NCBI RefSeq assembly: GCF_039523075.1
Contig: NZ_BAAAEP010000012.1
Location: 1 to 64,000 of the forward strand
Reading direction: 5' to 3'
DNA from: Caenispirillum bisanense
GTDB lineage: Bacteria; Pseudomonadota; Alphaproteobacteria; Rhodospirillales; Rhodospirillaceae
Length of the DNA stretch: 64,000 bases
The notes below the pieces were generated by a model that was given only the letters and a program-made list of their open reading frames with translations, did not search any database and was not told the DNA's origin. Of the stretch, positions 31,308 to 41,447 are shown piece after piece. The stretch's first letter is position 1. Each line of letters begins with the position of its first letter. Both the position numbers and the translations under genes were made by a program.

Positions 31308-32654
31308 ATGGCACCCCGTTCTCCTAAAGCCTATGATCCAGCCGCCACCGTGGCTGCCGAGGGACCGACCGTGAGCCGCAACATCACCGACGTCGTCAAC
31401 GCCGGGCTCGCCGCCCGTTACCGCGCGGAGAAGCGCTTCCGCGCCTATGGCATCATCGCCATCCTGATCGCGCTCAGCATGCTTGCGACGCTGTTCGCGA
31501 CCATCATCGCCAAGGGCTACCCCGCCTTCACCACCACCGTGCTGGAACTGCCGGTGACGGTGGAGCGCGAGCTGGTCGCCAATGCCCAGGGCGAGGTGAC
31601 GCCGGAAAGCATCGCCTTCGCCAACTTCGCCACGCCGCTGCGCGCCGCCCTGGACGCCCAGTTCCCCGACGTGGAAGGCCGGGCGGAGAAGCGCCAGCTC
31701 TATGCCATCCTGTCGGACGGCGCCACCTTCGCCCTGCAGGCCATGATCCGCGAGAACCCGGAACTGGTCGGCCGCGAGGTGATCGTCGAGGCGCCGGTGT
31801 CGTCGGACTTCGACCTGCTCTACAAGGGCCAGATCGACATCGCGCTGCCGGAAAGCCAGCGCCGCGTCAACGACCGGCAGGTGGCGTGGTTCCAGGCCCT
31901 GCAGGACCGCGGCCTGGTCGACTCGGAATTCAACACCATCCTGTTCACCAACGGCGACTCCCGCCAGCCGGAACTGGCCGGCATTTGGGGCGCGGTGGTC
32001 GGCAGCTTCTACACCCTGATGGTGACGCTGGCGCTGTCCTTCCCCATCGGCGTGGCGGCGGCGGTGTACCTTGAGGAATTCGCGCCCAAGAACAAGTGGA
32101 CCGACCTGATCGAGGTGAACATCAACAACCTCGCCGCGGTGCCGTCCATCGTGTTCGGTCTGCTCGGCCTGGCGGTGTTCCTGCAGCTGTTCGGCCTGCC
32201 GCGATCGGCGCCGCTGGTGGGCGGCCTGGTGCTGACGCTCATGACCCTGCCGACCATCATCATCGCCAGCCGCGCGGCGCTGAAGTCGGTGCCGCCCTCC
32301 ATCCGCGAGGCGGCGCTGGGGGTCGGGGCCTCCAAGCTGCAGATGATCACCCACCACGTGCTGCCGCTGGCCATGCCCGGCATGCTCACCGGCACCATCA
32401 TCGGCATGGCCCAGGCCCTGGGCGAGACGGCGCCGCTGCTGATGATCGGCATGGTGGCTTTCGTGGTCGACATTCCCGGCGGCCCCATGGACCCGGCGAC
32501 CGTTCTGCCGGTGCAGATCTTCCTGTGGGCCGACAGCCCGGAACGTGCCTTCGTTGCCCGCACCTCGGCGGCCATCATGGTTCTTCTCGCCTTCCTGGTG
32601 GTGATGAACGCGGCTGCCGTCCTTCTCCGCAAGAAGTTCGAACGCCGCTGGTAG
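31308..32654 (+). CDS. pstA: phosphate ABC transporter permease PstA, with large periplasmic insert
   Basis: 448 residues, against about 300 in E. coli. After a cytosolic N-terminus and the first span (GIIAILIALSMLATLFATII) comes a ~150-residue soluble insert (about 70-220, DUF3333-like) before the conserved permease part: IWGAVVGSFYTLMVTLALSF, GVAAAVYLEEFAPKNKWTDL, LAAVPSIVFGLLGLAVF and the EAA loop SIREAALGVGASKLQMITHH. The start ATG 31308 follows AAGGAG and lies 12 bp after pstC. Confidence 0.94.
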   Translation: MAPRSPKAYDPAATVAAEGPTVSRNITDVVNAGLAARYRAEKRFRAYGIIAILIALSMLATLFATIIAKGYPAFTTTVLELPVTVERELVANAQGEVTPESIAFANFATPLRAALDAQFPDVEGRAEKRQLYAILSDGATFALQAMIRENPELVGREVIVEAPVSSDFDLLYKGQIDIALPESQRRVNDRQVAWFQALQDRGLVDSEFNTILFTNGDSRQPELAGIWGAVVGSFYTLMVTLALSFPIGVAAAVYLEEFAPKNKWTDLIEVNINNLAAVPSIVFGLLGLAVFLQLFGLPRSAPLVGGLVLTLMTLPTIIIASRAALKSVPPSIREAALGVGASKLQMITHHVLPLAMPGMLTGTIIGMAQALGETAPLLMIGMVAFVVDIPGGPMDPATVLPVQIFLWADSPERAFVARTSAAIMVLLAFLVVMNAAAVLLRKKFERRW

Positions 32655-32662
32655 GACCCGCC

Positions 32663-33514
32663 ATGAACAGCCAAGCCACCGCCGCCCAGGTCCAGACCGA
32701 CGCCGCCGCCGCCGCGCCGCAGGGCACCGCCGGGTCGCCGCTCGTCGGTCCGGGCGAGAAGGCCAAGGTCTCCGCCCGCAAGGCCAACGTCTATTACGGC
32801 GACAAGCACGCCATCAAGGACGTCGCCCTGGACATCAAGCAGAACGAGGTGACCGCCTTCATCGGTCCGTCGGGCTGCGGCAAGTCGACGTTCCTGCGCT
32901 GCCTGAACCGCATGAACGACACCATCGACAGCGCCCGCGTCACCGGCACCATCACGCTCGACGGCGACGACATCTACGACCGCCGGGTGGACGTGGTGCA
33001 GCTGCGCGCCCGCGTCGGCATGGTGTTCCAGAAGCCGAACCCGTTCCCGAAGTCCATCTTCGAGAACATCGCCTACGGCCCGCGCATCCACGGCATCGCC
33101 CGCCACAAGGACGAGCTGGAAGAGATCGTCATGACCAGCCTGGAACGGGCCGGTCTGCTGGCCGAGGTGAAGGACCGCCTGGACCAGCCCGGCACCGGCC
33201 TGTCGGGCGGCCAGCAGCAGCGCCTGTGCATCGCCCGCGCCATCGCCGTCAGCCCGGAAGTGATCCTGATGGACGAGCCGTGCTCGGCGCTGGACCCCAT
33301 CGCCACGGCCAAGATCGAGGAACTGATCGACGAGCTGCGGCAGAACTACACCATCGTCATCGTCACCCACTCCATGCAGCAGGCGGCCCGCGTCTCGCAG
33401 CGCACCGCCTTCTTCCACCTGGGCAACCTGGTGGAGTGCGGCGACACCGAACAGATCTTCACCAACCCGCAGCACCGCCTGACGCAGGGCTACATCACCG
33501 GCCGCTTCGGCTGA
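32663..33514 (+). CDS. pstB: phosphate ABC transporter ATP-binding protein PstB
   Basis: 283 residues from ATG 32663, 8 bp after pstA. It energises phosphate import through PstC/PstA and, in known systems, relays transport state to PhoR via PhoU. ATPase motifs: Walker A IGPSGCGKSTFLRC, Q-loop GMVFQKPNPFPKSIFENIAY, signature LSGGQQQRLCIARAI, Walker B VILMDEPCSALDP and switch His in IVIVTHSMQQAARVS. PstB-specific features include the RVTGTITLDGDDIYD segment. It has about 30 extra Ala/Gln-rich residues at the N-terminus. Confidence 0.97.
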   Translation: MNSQATAAQVQTDAAAAAPQGTAGSPLVGPGEKAKVSARKANVYYGDKHAIKDVALDIKQNEVTAFIGPSGCGKSTFLRCLNRMNDTIDSARVTGTITLDGDDIYDRRVDVVQLRARVGMVFQKPNPFPKSIFENIAYGPRIHGIARHKDELEEIVMTSLERAGLLAEVKDRLDQPGTGLSGGQQQRLCIARAIAVSPEVILMDEPCSALDPIATAKIEELIDELRQNYTIVIVTHSMQQAARVSQRTAFFHLGNLVECGDTEQIFTNPQHRLTQGYITGRFG

Positions 33515-33564
33515 GCCGGTAACCCCCGCCCCGCCGCAGCAGCGGTCGAAGCAGGAGAGGCACC

Positions 33565-34314
33565 GTGGAACAGCGTCCTTCAGAGCACACGGTCAGCGCC
33601 TTCGGCGAGGAGCTGCGCGACCTGGGCGACATGATCGTCCGCATGGGCGGCCTGGCCGAGGCGCAGCTTGCCTCGGCCCTGCAGGCCCTGTCGCGGCGCG
33701 ACAGCGACCTCGCCGCCCGCGTCGTCACCGCCGACGCCAAGGTCGACGAGATGGAGCAGGAGGTGCACGCCTGCGTCGTGCGCCTCATCGCCCTGCGCCA
33801 GCCGGTGGCCGACGACCTGCGCAACGCCGTCGGCGCCCTCAAGATCGCCGCCGACGTCGAGCGCATCGGCGACTATGCCGCCAACGTCGCCAAGCGGGTG
33901 CTGGTGCTCAACCAGCTGCCGCTGGTGCGGCCGGTGGCGGCGGTGCCCAGCATGGGGCGCATCGTGCAGGAACTGATCAACGACGTGCTCGACGCCTATG
34001 TCGAACGCGACGTGCGCAAGGCCATCGACGTCTGGCAGCGGGACGAGGAAGTGGACGAGCTGCACACCAGCCTGTTCCGCGAACTGGTCACCGACATGAT
34101 GGAGGATGCGCGCAACATCACCGCCTGCACGCACCTCATGTTCATCGCCAAGAACATCGAGCGCATCGGCGACCACGCCACCAACATTGCGGAAACCATC
34201 CATTTCCTGGTCCAGGGCACGCCCCTGCGCGGCCAGCGGCCCAAGGGGGCCGACCAGGACTACAGCCTGCCGGCGCAGGACGCACCGGCCAGGGCCAAGG
34301 ACGCGACGGAGTAG
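33565..34314 (+). CDS. phoU: phosphate-signalling regulator PhoU
   Basis: 249 residues from GTG 33565, with AGGAGAGG just upstream. Two repeats of a three-helix bundle are seen, each with the PhoU metal-binding E/DxxxD-type motif: AADVERIGDYAANVAKRVLV in the first and IAKNIERIGDHATNIAETIH in the second. PhoU represses PhoR/PhoB signalling when phosphate is plentiful and affects PstSCAB activity at the membrane. The last ~30 residues are a charged tail. It lies between pstB and phoB. Confidence 0.95.
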   Translation: MEQRPSEHTVSAFGEELRDLGDMIVRMGGLAEAQLASALQALSRRDSDLAARVVTADAKVDEMEQEVHACVVRLIALRQPVADDLRNAVGALKIAADVERIGDYAANVAKRVLVLNQLPLVRPVAAVPSMGRIVQELINDVLDAYVERDVRKAIDVWQRDEEVDELHTSLFRELVTDMMEDARNITACTHLMFIAKNIERIGDHATNIAETIHFLVQGTPLRGQRPKGADQDYSLPAQDAPARAKDATE

Positions 34315-34322
34315 ACGCAGAG

Positions 34323-35024
34323 ATGAAGCCGCTTGTCATGATCGTCGAGGACGAAATCGCCCTCGTCACCATGCTCCGCTACAACCTGGAGAAGGAAGGC
34401 TATCGCGTCGTCGAGGCCACCGACGGCGAGGAAGCGCTGACGGTCGCCGCCGAGAACACGCCCAACCTCATCCTGCTCGACTGGATGCTGCCGATGATGT
34501 CGGGCATCGAGGTCTGCCGCCAGCTGCGCCGCAAGCCGGCGACCCGCGACGTGCCCATCATCATGGTCACCGCCCGCGGCGAGGAAAGCGACAAGGTGCG
34601 CGGCCTCAACACCGGTGCCGACGACTACATCACCAAGCCGTTCTCCATGCCCGAGCTGATGGCCCGCATCGGTGCCCTGCTGCGGCGCTCGCAGCCGGTG
34701 GCGCAGAGCAAGGGCGTGCTCACCTACGAAGACATCACCATGGACCTGTCGGCCCACCGCGTCACCCGCGCCGGCCGCTACGTCCACCTGGGCCCGACCG
34801 AGTTCCGCCTGCTGCAGTTCCTGATGGAGCATCCCGGCTGCGTGTTCTCGCGCGAGGAACTGCTGAACGCCGTGTGGGGGCCGGACATCTATGTCGAGCC
34901 GCGCACCGTCGACGTCCACATCCGCCGCCTGCGCAAGGCGCTGAACGGCGAGACGGAGCAGGACGTCATCCGCACCGTGCGCGCCGCCGGCTACGCCCTG
35001 GACGCCAACGCCGTCATCGCCTGA
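34323..35024 (+). CDS. phoB: phosphate regulon response regulator PhoB
   Basis: 233 residues, 8 bp after phoU. The N-terminal receiver has MIVEDEIALVTMLRYNLEKE (acidic pocket), LILLDWMLPMMSGIEVCRQL (phosphoacceptor Asp) and GADDYITKPFSMPELMARIG (Lys). The C-terminal winged-helix OmpR-type domain has VHLGPTEFRLLQFLMEHPG, VFSREELLNAVWGPDIYVEP, RTVDVHIRRLRKAL. It should bind the Pho box at 28.5 kb and autoregulate the operon. The partner kinase gene phoR, often beside these genes in alphaproteobacteria, is not in the window. Confidence 0.95.
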   Translation: MKPLVMIVEDEIALVTMLRYNLEKEGYRVVEATDGEEALTVAAENTPNLILLDWMLPMMSGIEVCRQLRRKPATRDVPIIMVTARGEESDKVRGLNTGADDYITKPFSMPELMARIGALLRRSQPVAQSKGVLTYEDITMDLSAHRVTRAGRYVHLGPTEFRLLQFLMEHPGCVFSREELLNAVWGPDIYVEPRTVDVHIRRLRKALNGETEQDVIRTVRAAGYALDANAVIA

Positions 35025-35027
35025 AAC

Positions 35028-35057
35028 GTCGGGCCGGCGGGTGGCCGGCCCGACTTT
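35028..35057 (+). terminator. terminator after phoB
   Basis: A 10-bp stem (35028-35037 with 35045-35054, loop of 7) starts 3 bp after the phoB stop and is followed by TTT. It should end the pst-pho transcript before the catalase promoter. Confidence 0.6.
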
Positions 35058-35087
35058 CGATGTACAACCGTAGTAAGAAAGAGCCGC

Positions 35088-35113
35088 CGAACCGTCGCGC
35101 CGCTCCTGTCGTT
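35088..35113 (+). promoter_or_regulatory. candidate EcfG-type promoter of the catalase gene
   Basis: CGAAC (35088-35092), 17 nt, CGTT (35110-35113), 40 bp before the ATG: four of five -35 bases and a perfect -10 of GGAAC-N17-CGTT. Catalase is a classic general-stress target. An overlapping TTGACG at 35112 has only a poor sigma70 -10 partner. Confidence 0.5.
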
Positions 35114-35153
35114 GACGCCCTGATTTAGAACTTTTCTGAAAAGGGCTTCAGCG

Positions 35154-37274
<2,121 letters not shown>

Positions 37275-37302
37275 AAGACCTGAAGCTCCTTGTGATGCAA
37301 GC

Positions 37303-37331
37303 AAAACGGCGGCCCCATCAGGGGCCGCCGT
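37303..37331 (-). terminator. terminator of the alpha/beta-hydrolase gene
   Basis: An 11-bp perfect stem (37306-37316 with 37321-37331, loop ATCA), followed on the minus strand by TTTT, 22 bp past the hydrolase stop. It may also stop catalase transcripts from the other side, though no plus-strand T run is present. Confidence 0.75.
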
Positions 37332-37353
37332 CAGCGCGACTCGAAGGGGCCAA

Positions 37354-37995
37354 TCAGGCGCCGATGGCCCTGGCCAGATAGGCGTCGATCACCTTCACCA
37401 GCGCTTCCTGGTGGTCGGTGAAGCTGTGGTTGGCGCCCTCGATGGCGGTGTAGTCGATGGTGATGTTCTTCTGCTGCTGCAGCTTGGCCGCCAGCTTGGC
37501 GGCGGCGGCTTCCGGCACGCGCTCGTCCTTGCTGCCGTGGACGATCAGGCCCGACGACGGGCAGGGGGCCAGGAAGGTGAAATCGTACTGGTTGGCCGGC
37601 GGCGCCACCGACACGAACCCCTCGATCTCCGGCCGGCGCATCAGCAACTGCATGCCGATCCAGGCGCCGAAGGCAAAGCCGGCGACCCAGCAGGCGCCGG
37701 CGTTGTGGTTGATCTGCTGCATCCAGTCGAGCGCCGAGGCGGCATCCGACAGCTCCCCCTGACCGGCGTCATAGACCCCCTGCGACCGGCCGACCCCGCG
37801 GAAATTGAAGCGCAGCACCGAAAAGCCGCGGCGGGCGAAGGTGTGATAGGTGTTGTAGACGACCCGGTTGTTCATGCTGCCGCCCTGCTGCGGATCGTGG
37901 TGCAGAACCAGGGCGATGGGGGCATTCGGCCGCTTCGAGTGGTGATAACGGCCTTCCAGGCGGCCTTCCGGCCCGTTGAAGATCACTTCAGGCAT
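37354..37995 (-). CDS. alpha/beta hydrolase family protein
   Basis: 213 residues, a compact alpha/beta hydrolase: ALVLHHDPQQGGSMNNRVVY (oxyanion region), FSVLRFNFRGVGRSQGVYD, WVAGFAFGAWIGMQLLMRRP, SGLIVHGSKDERVPEAAAAK and the terminal EGANHSFTDHQEALVKVI with the catalytic His. The nucleophile elbow reads GFAFGA rather than GxSxG, so the usual Ser is absent; this is characteristic of this bacterial subfamily, in which the true activity is unknown. The gene commonly neighbours cysE and iscR in alphaproteobacteria, here divergently across 287 bp. Confidence 0.85.
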   Translation of the reverse strand: MPEVIFNGPEGRLEGRYHHSKRPNAPIALVLHHDPQQGGSMNNRVVYNTYHTFARRGFSVLRFNFRGVGRSQGVYDAGQGELSDAASALDWMQQINHNAGACWVAGFAFGAWIGMQLLMRRPEIEGFVSVAPPANQYDFTFLAPCPSSGLIVHGSKDERVPEAAAAKLAAKLQQQKNITIDYTAIEGANHSFTDHQEALVKVIDAYLARAIGA

Positions 37996-38282
37996 GGGTG
38001 CGGTGAGCCTTGGCTTCTGGCGCGGCGGAAGGGATCGGAACAGGGCGCGCGACGGGATGGGAAAGCCCCCGGTGAAGTGTCCCGCCGGCCGTCGCGGAAA
38101 GGGGCGTCAGTGGCCCCAGGCAAACTTGACCGGCATGGTCGGGGATCATATATTCAACTCCACAGGGGCCATGGCCTCTGTTATCTACTGTTGCGCGGCG
38201 GGTCGCGAAGGTGCGACCCGGCCGTGTAAAACGGGGCGCATATTAGCACACTCGACGCAGCAATTTTCAACAGATTTCGAAG

Positions 38283-39209
38283 ATGTTCGCACGACTCAAG
38301 GAAGACATGGACGCCATTCTGGCCCGCGATCCGGCCGCCCGCTCGCGGCTGGAGGTCTTCCTCTGTTATCCGGGCTTCCATGCCATCGCCATGCACCGGC
38401 TGACCCATTGGCTGTGGGGCAAGGGCGTGCGGCTGCCGGCCCGGTTCCTGTCGCATGTGGCGAAGATGTTCACCGGCGTCGAGATCCATCCGGGTGCCAG
38501 GATCGGCCGTCGCGTCTTCATTGATCATGCCACCGGCGTGGTCATCGGCGAGACCGCCGAGGTGGGTGATGACGTGACGCTGTACCAGGGCGTGACCCTG
38601 GGCGGCACCTCGCTGCACAAGGGCAAGCGCCACCCGACCCTGGGTGCCGGCGTCATCGTCGGCTCCGGCGCGCAGATCCTCGGCCCCCACACGGTGGGGG
38701 AGGGGGCGCGCGTGGGTGCCAACGCGGTGGTGCTGGACGAGGTTCCGCCGGGCGTCACCGTGGTCGGCATTCCCGCCCGCATGGTGATGCGCAAGCCCAA
38801 GGGGATCGAGGAAGACTTCTGCGCCTACGGCCTGCCGTCGGAACACCTGCCGGACCCGGTCGTGCGCACCATGGATGCCCTGCGGGCCCAGATCAGCGCC
38901 CTGATGGACCGGGTGGAAACCCTGGAGCGCGAGCGCGACCAGGCCGCCGGCCAGCCGGGCACCCCGGCCGCCGCCCCGGTGCCGCCGGTCACCGTGCGGG
39001 CGCCCCGTCTGCCGCAGGTGGTGGCCGACAACAGCGACGTGCTGCGGTCCGGCGACGCGGCGGACGGCCCGGAGATGGAGGCGATCCGCCTGCCGGATGC
39101 TTCCCCCGCCGCCGGCGATGCCGCCTCTCCCCTCGCGGGCGGGCCCACCGCGGGCGTGGACGAAGAAGAAGACGCGCGCCGCGCGGCCTCCGGCGGGAGG
39201 CCGGCGTGA
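38283..39209 (+). CDS. cysE: serine O-acetyltransferase
   Basis: 308 residues. It acetylates serine to O-acetylserine, the cysteine precursor. The N-terminal helical part (MFARLKEDMDAILARDPAAR, YPGFHAIAMHRLTHWLW) leads to the left-handed beta helix of hexapeptide repeats: VEIHPGARIGRRVFIDHATG, VVIGETAEVGDDVTLYQGVT, LGGTSLHKGKRHPTLG, VGANAVVLDEVPPGVTVVGI. The catalytic His and Asp are in FIDHATG. About 110 extra C-terminal residues, low-complexity Ala/Pro/Asp-rich and probably disordered, extend beyond the usual end. Cysteine made here feeds the desulfurase encoded downstream. Confidence 0.95.
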   Translation: MFARLKEDMDAILARDPAARSRLEVFLCYPGFHAIAMHRLTHWLWGKGVRLPARFLSHVAKMFTGVEIHPGARIGRRVFIDHATGVVIGETAEVGDDVTLYQGVTLGGTSLHKGKRHPTLGAGVIVGSGAQILGPHTVGEGARVGANAVVLDEVPPGVTVVGIPARMVMRKPKGIEEDFCAYGLPSEHLPDPVVRTMDALRAQISALMDRVETLERERDQAAGQPGTPAAAPVPPVTVRAPRLPQVVADNSDVLRSGDAADGPEMEAIRLPDASPAAGDAASPLAGGPTAGVDEEEDARRAASGGRPA

Positions 39210-39279
39210 TTACGGTGCACAAGGGATCGGGAACGGTCGGAACCGCTGCCGCGGCACCGGCCCAGAGGGAGTACGGACC

Positions 39280-39744
39280 GTGAGACTGAGTACGAAAGGC
39301 CGCTACGCGGTGATGGCGATGGGGGACCTTGCCTCGCACTCGCAGGGCAAGCCGGTGGCCTTGGCGGATATCGCCGAGCGGCAGGAAATCAGCCTGTCCT
39401 ACCTTGAGCAGCTGTTCGGCAAGCTGCGCAAGGGCGGTCTGGTGCGCAGCGTGCGCGGTCCCGGCGGCGGCTACCTGCTGTCGCGCCCGGCGGGCGAGAT
39501 GCGCATCTCCGACATCATCCTGGCGGTGGACGAGCCGATCCAGACCACCCGCTGCACCCCGGGCACTCCGGCCGGCTGCCACAACAACAAGGGCCGCTGC
39601 CTGACCCATGACCTGTGGGAAGAGCTGGGCAACCAGATCTACCTCTACCTGTCCAGCGTGACCCTGGAGCAGGTGGTGCAGCGCAAGGTTCTGGGTACCA
39701 GCGGCCTGTTCGGCGACCCGGCCATCAGCGCCGCTGCCCAGTAA
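39280..39744 (+). CDS. iscR: Rrf2-family iron-sulfur regulator IscR
   Basis: 154 residues from GTG 39280, preceded by AGAGGGAG. The winged-helix DNA-binding domain is standard: RLSTKGRYAVMAMGDLASHS, ADIAERQEISLSYLEQLFGK, RGPGGGYLLSR. Three cysteines in RCTPGTPAGCHNNKGRCLTH are the cluster ligands, with spacing C-x7-C-x6-C. IscR senses iron-sulfur status through its [2Fe-2S] cluster and controls cluster-assembly genes. It precedes the cysteine desulfurase and a [2Fe-2S] ferredoxin. Confidence 0.93.
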   Translation: MRLSTKGRYAVMAMGDLASHSQGKPVALADIAERQEISLSYLEQLFGKLRKGGLVRSVRGPGGGYLLSRPAGEMRISDIILAVDEPIQTTRCTPGTPAGCHNNKGRCLTHDLWEELGNQIYLYLSSVTLEQVVQRKVLGTSGLFGDPAISAAAQ

Positions 39745-39818
39745 CGCCGCGCAGCCCTCAGGCCGCCGTGCGGCCGAGGCGGGAGACGGTCCCGCCCCGG
39801 CCCGCTGGCGGTCTTTCC

Positions 39819-40955
39819 ATGTCTGATCCAGATGATCCGCCCATGACCCGGCCGGTGCACTACCTCGACCACAACGCCACCGCCCCCATCCGCCCCGAGG
39901 CGGCGGCGGCGGTGATGCGCGCCCTGACCGACGGCGGCAATCCGTCGTCGGTCCATGCCGTCGGTCGCCGCGCCCGAGCGGTGGTGGACGATGCCCGCGA
40001 GGCGGTGGCGGCGCTGGTCAACGCCCGGCCGGAGCAGGTGATCTTCACCTCCGGCGGCACCGAATCCGACGTGCTGGCCTTACGCGGCTGCGGCCGGCCG
40101 CGCGCCATCGTCTCGGCGGTGGAGCATCAGGCGGTGCTGAAGGCCCATCCCGATGCCGCCGTCTGCCCCGTCACCGCCGATGGCCTCATCGATCTGGCGG
40201 CGCTGGAAACCCTGCTGGCGGAGGCCCAGGCCGACGGGCAGGTGGTGGTGTCGGTCATGCTCGCCAACAACGAGACGGGCGTCATCCAGCCGGTGAAGGA
40301 CGTGGTGCGGCTGGCGCGCGCCCATGGCGCCCTGGTGCATTGCGACGCCGTGCAGGGGCCGGGCCGCATCTTCACCGACGTTCACGCCCTGCGCGTCGAC
40401 CTGCTCAGCCTGTCGGCCCACAAGATCGGCGGCCCGCCGGGCGTCGGGGCGCTGATCGCCACCGACCCGGCGGCGCTGCAGCCGCTGTTCCCCGGCGGGC
40501 AGGAGCGCGGCAAGCGGGCGGGGACGGAGAACGTGCCCGGCCTCGCCGGTTTCGCCGCCGCCGCCCGCGTCGTGGCGGAGCGCTGGCGGGAGGAGGCGGC
40601 GGTCCTGGGCACCCTGCGCCGCCGGCTGGAAGAGGGCATCCTCGCCGCGCAGCCGCAGGCGGTGATCTGGGGCGGCGGTGCGGCCCGGCTGCCCAACACC
40701 GTCTGTGTCGGCCTGCCCGGCGTGGCGGCCCAGGGGCAGCTGATGACCCTCGACCTGGCCGGCGTCTGCGTCAGCGCCGGCGCCGCCTGTTCGTCCGGCA
40801 AGGTGGGGCCGAGCCACGTGCTGCAGGCCATGGGCGCCACCGACACGGCGGCGCGCGAGGCCATCCGCGTCAGCCTCGGCTGGTCGTCCACCGCCGCCGA
40901 CGTCGAGGCCTTCCTGCGGGCGTGGCAGCCGTTGGCGGCGCGGGCGGTCGCCTGA
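39819..40955 (+). CDS. cysteine desulfurase (NifS/IscS family)
   Basis: 378 residues from ATG 39819; ATG 39843 is an alternative (370 residues) and neither has a strong ribosome site. A PLP enzyme removing sulfur from cysteine as a persulfide. Motifs: YLDHNATAPIRPEAAAAV, GGNPSSVHAVGRRARAVVDD, FTSGGTESDVLALRG, HCDAVQGPGRI, SLSAHKIGGPPGVGALIATD (PLP Lys) and AGAACSSGKVGPSHVLQAMG (catalytic Cys324). The short active loop is of group I type. Sulfur can serve cluster assembly and, through downstream MnmA, tRNA thiolation. No iscU, iscA or hscAB genes accompany it here. Confidence 0.93.
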   Translation: MSDPDDPPMTRPVHYLDHNATAPIRPEAAAAVMRALTDGGNPSSVHAVGRRARAVVDDAREAVAALVNARPEQVIFTSGGTESDVLALRGCGRPRAIVSAVEHQAVLKAHPDAAVCPVTADGLIDLAALETLLAEAQADGQVVVSVMLANNETGVIQPVKDVVRLARAHGALVHCDAVQGPGRIFTDVHALRVDLLSLSAHKIGGPPGVGALIATDPAALQPLFPGGQERGKRAGTENVPGLAGFAAAARVVAERWREEAAVLGTLRRRLEEGILAAQPQAVIWGGGAARLPNTVCVGLPGVAAQGQLMTLDLAGVCVSAGAACSSGKVGPSHVLQAMGATDTAAREAIRVSLGWSSTAADVEAFLRAWQPLAARAVA

Positions 40956-41046
40956 CGGTCTACCCCCTTGCCGAGAGGCGGCGGGGACGCTATGCAGTCA
41001 GCCCGAAGCGTTTCACCCCCAGAAAGCGGTTACAAGGGAGCGGCGA

Positions 41047-41379
41047 ATGCCCAAGATCACCTTCATCGACAAGGACGGCGAGGCCCAGACCTTCGACGCC
41101 CCGGAAGGGCTGTCGGTGCTGGAAGTGGCGCACCGTCACAGCATCGATATCGAGGGTGCCTGCGAAGGGTCGCTCGCCTGTTCCACCTGCCATGTGGTGG
41201 TGGACCCGGAATGGTACGACAAGCTGCCGGAAGCCTCGGAAGACGAGGAAGACATGCTTGACCTCGCCTTCGGCCTGACCAAGACGTCGCGCCTCGGCTG
41301 CCAGATCATCATGAGCGGCGACCTCGACGGTCTGGTCGTCCGCCTGCCGACCGGCAGCCGCAACGCCCTGAGCGACTGA
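41047..41379 (+). CDS. fdx: [2Fe-2S] ferredoxin, adrenodoxin type
   Basis: 110 residues, with AAGGGAG before the ATG. The plant/adrenodoxin-type fold is clear: ITFIDKDGEAQTFDAPEGLS, GACEGSLACSTCHVVVDPEW, LDLAFGLTKTSRLGCQIIMS. Four cysteines (C-x5-C-x2-C ... C) bind the cluster. It is the ISC-type ferredoxin that donates electrons in cluster assembly. It lies between the desulfurase and mnmA. Confidence 0.94.
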   Translation: MPKITFIDKDGEAQTFDAPEGLSVLEVAHRHSIDIEGACEGSLACSTCHVVVDPEWYDKLPEASEDEEDMLDLAFGLTKTSRLGCQIIMSGDLDGLVVRLPTGSRNALSD

Positions 41380-41447
41380 GGCCGAGCCGAAAAAGGGGGA
41401 GCGGCGGCCCCTTCCCAAGCGACCCGCCGCCCCCTATCTGACGCGCC

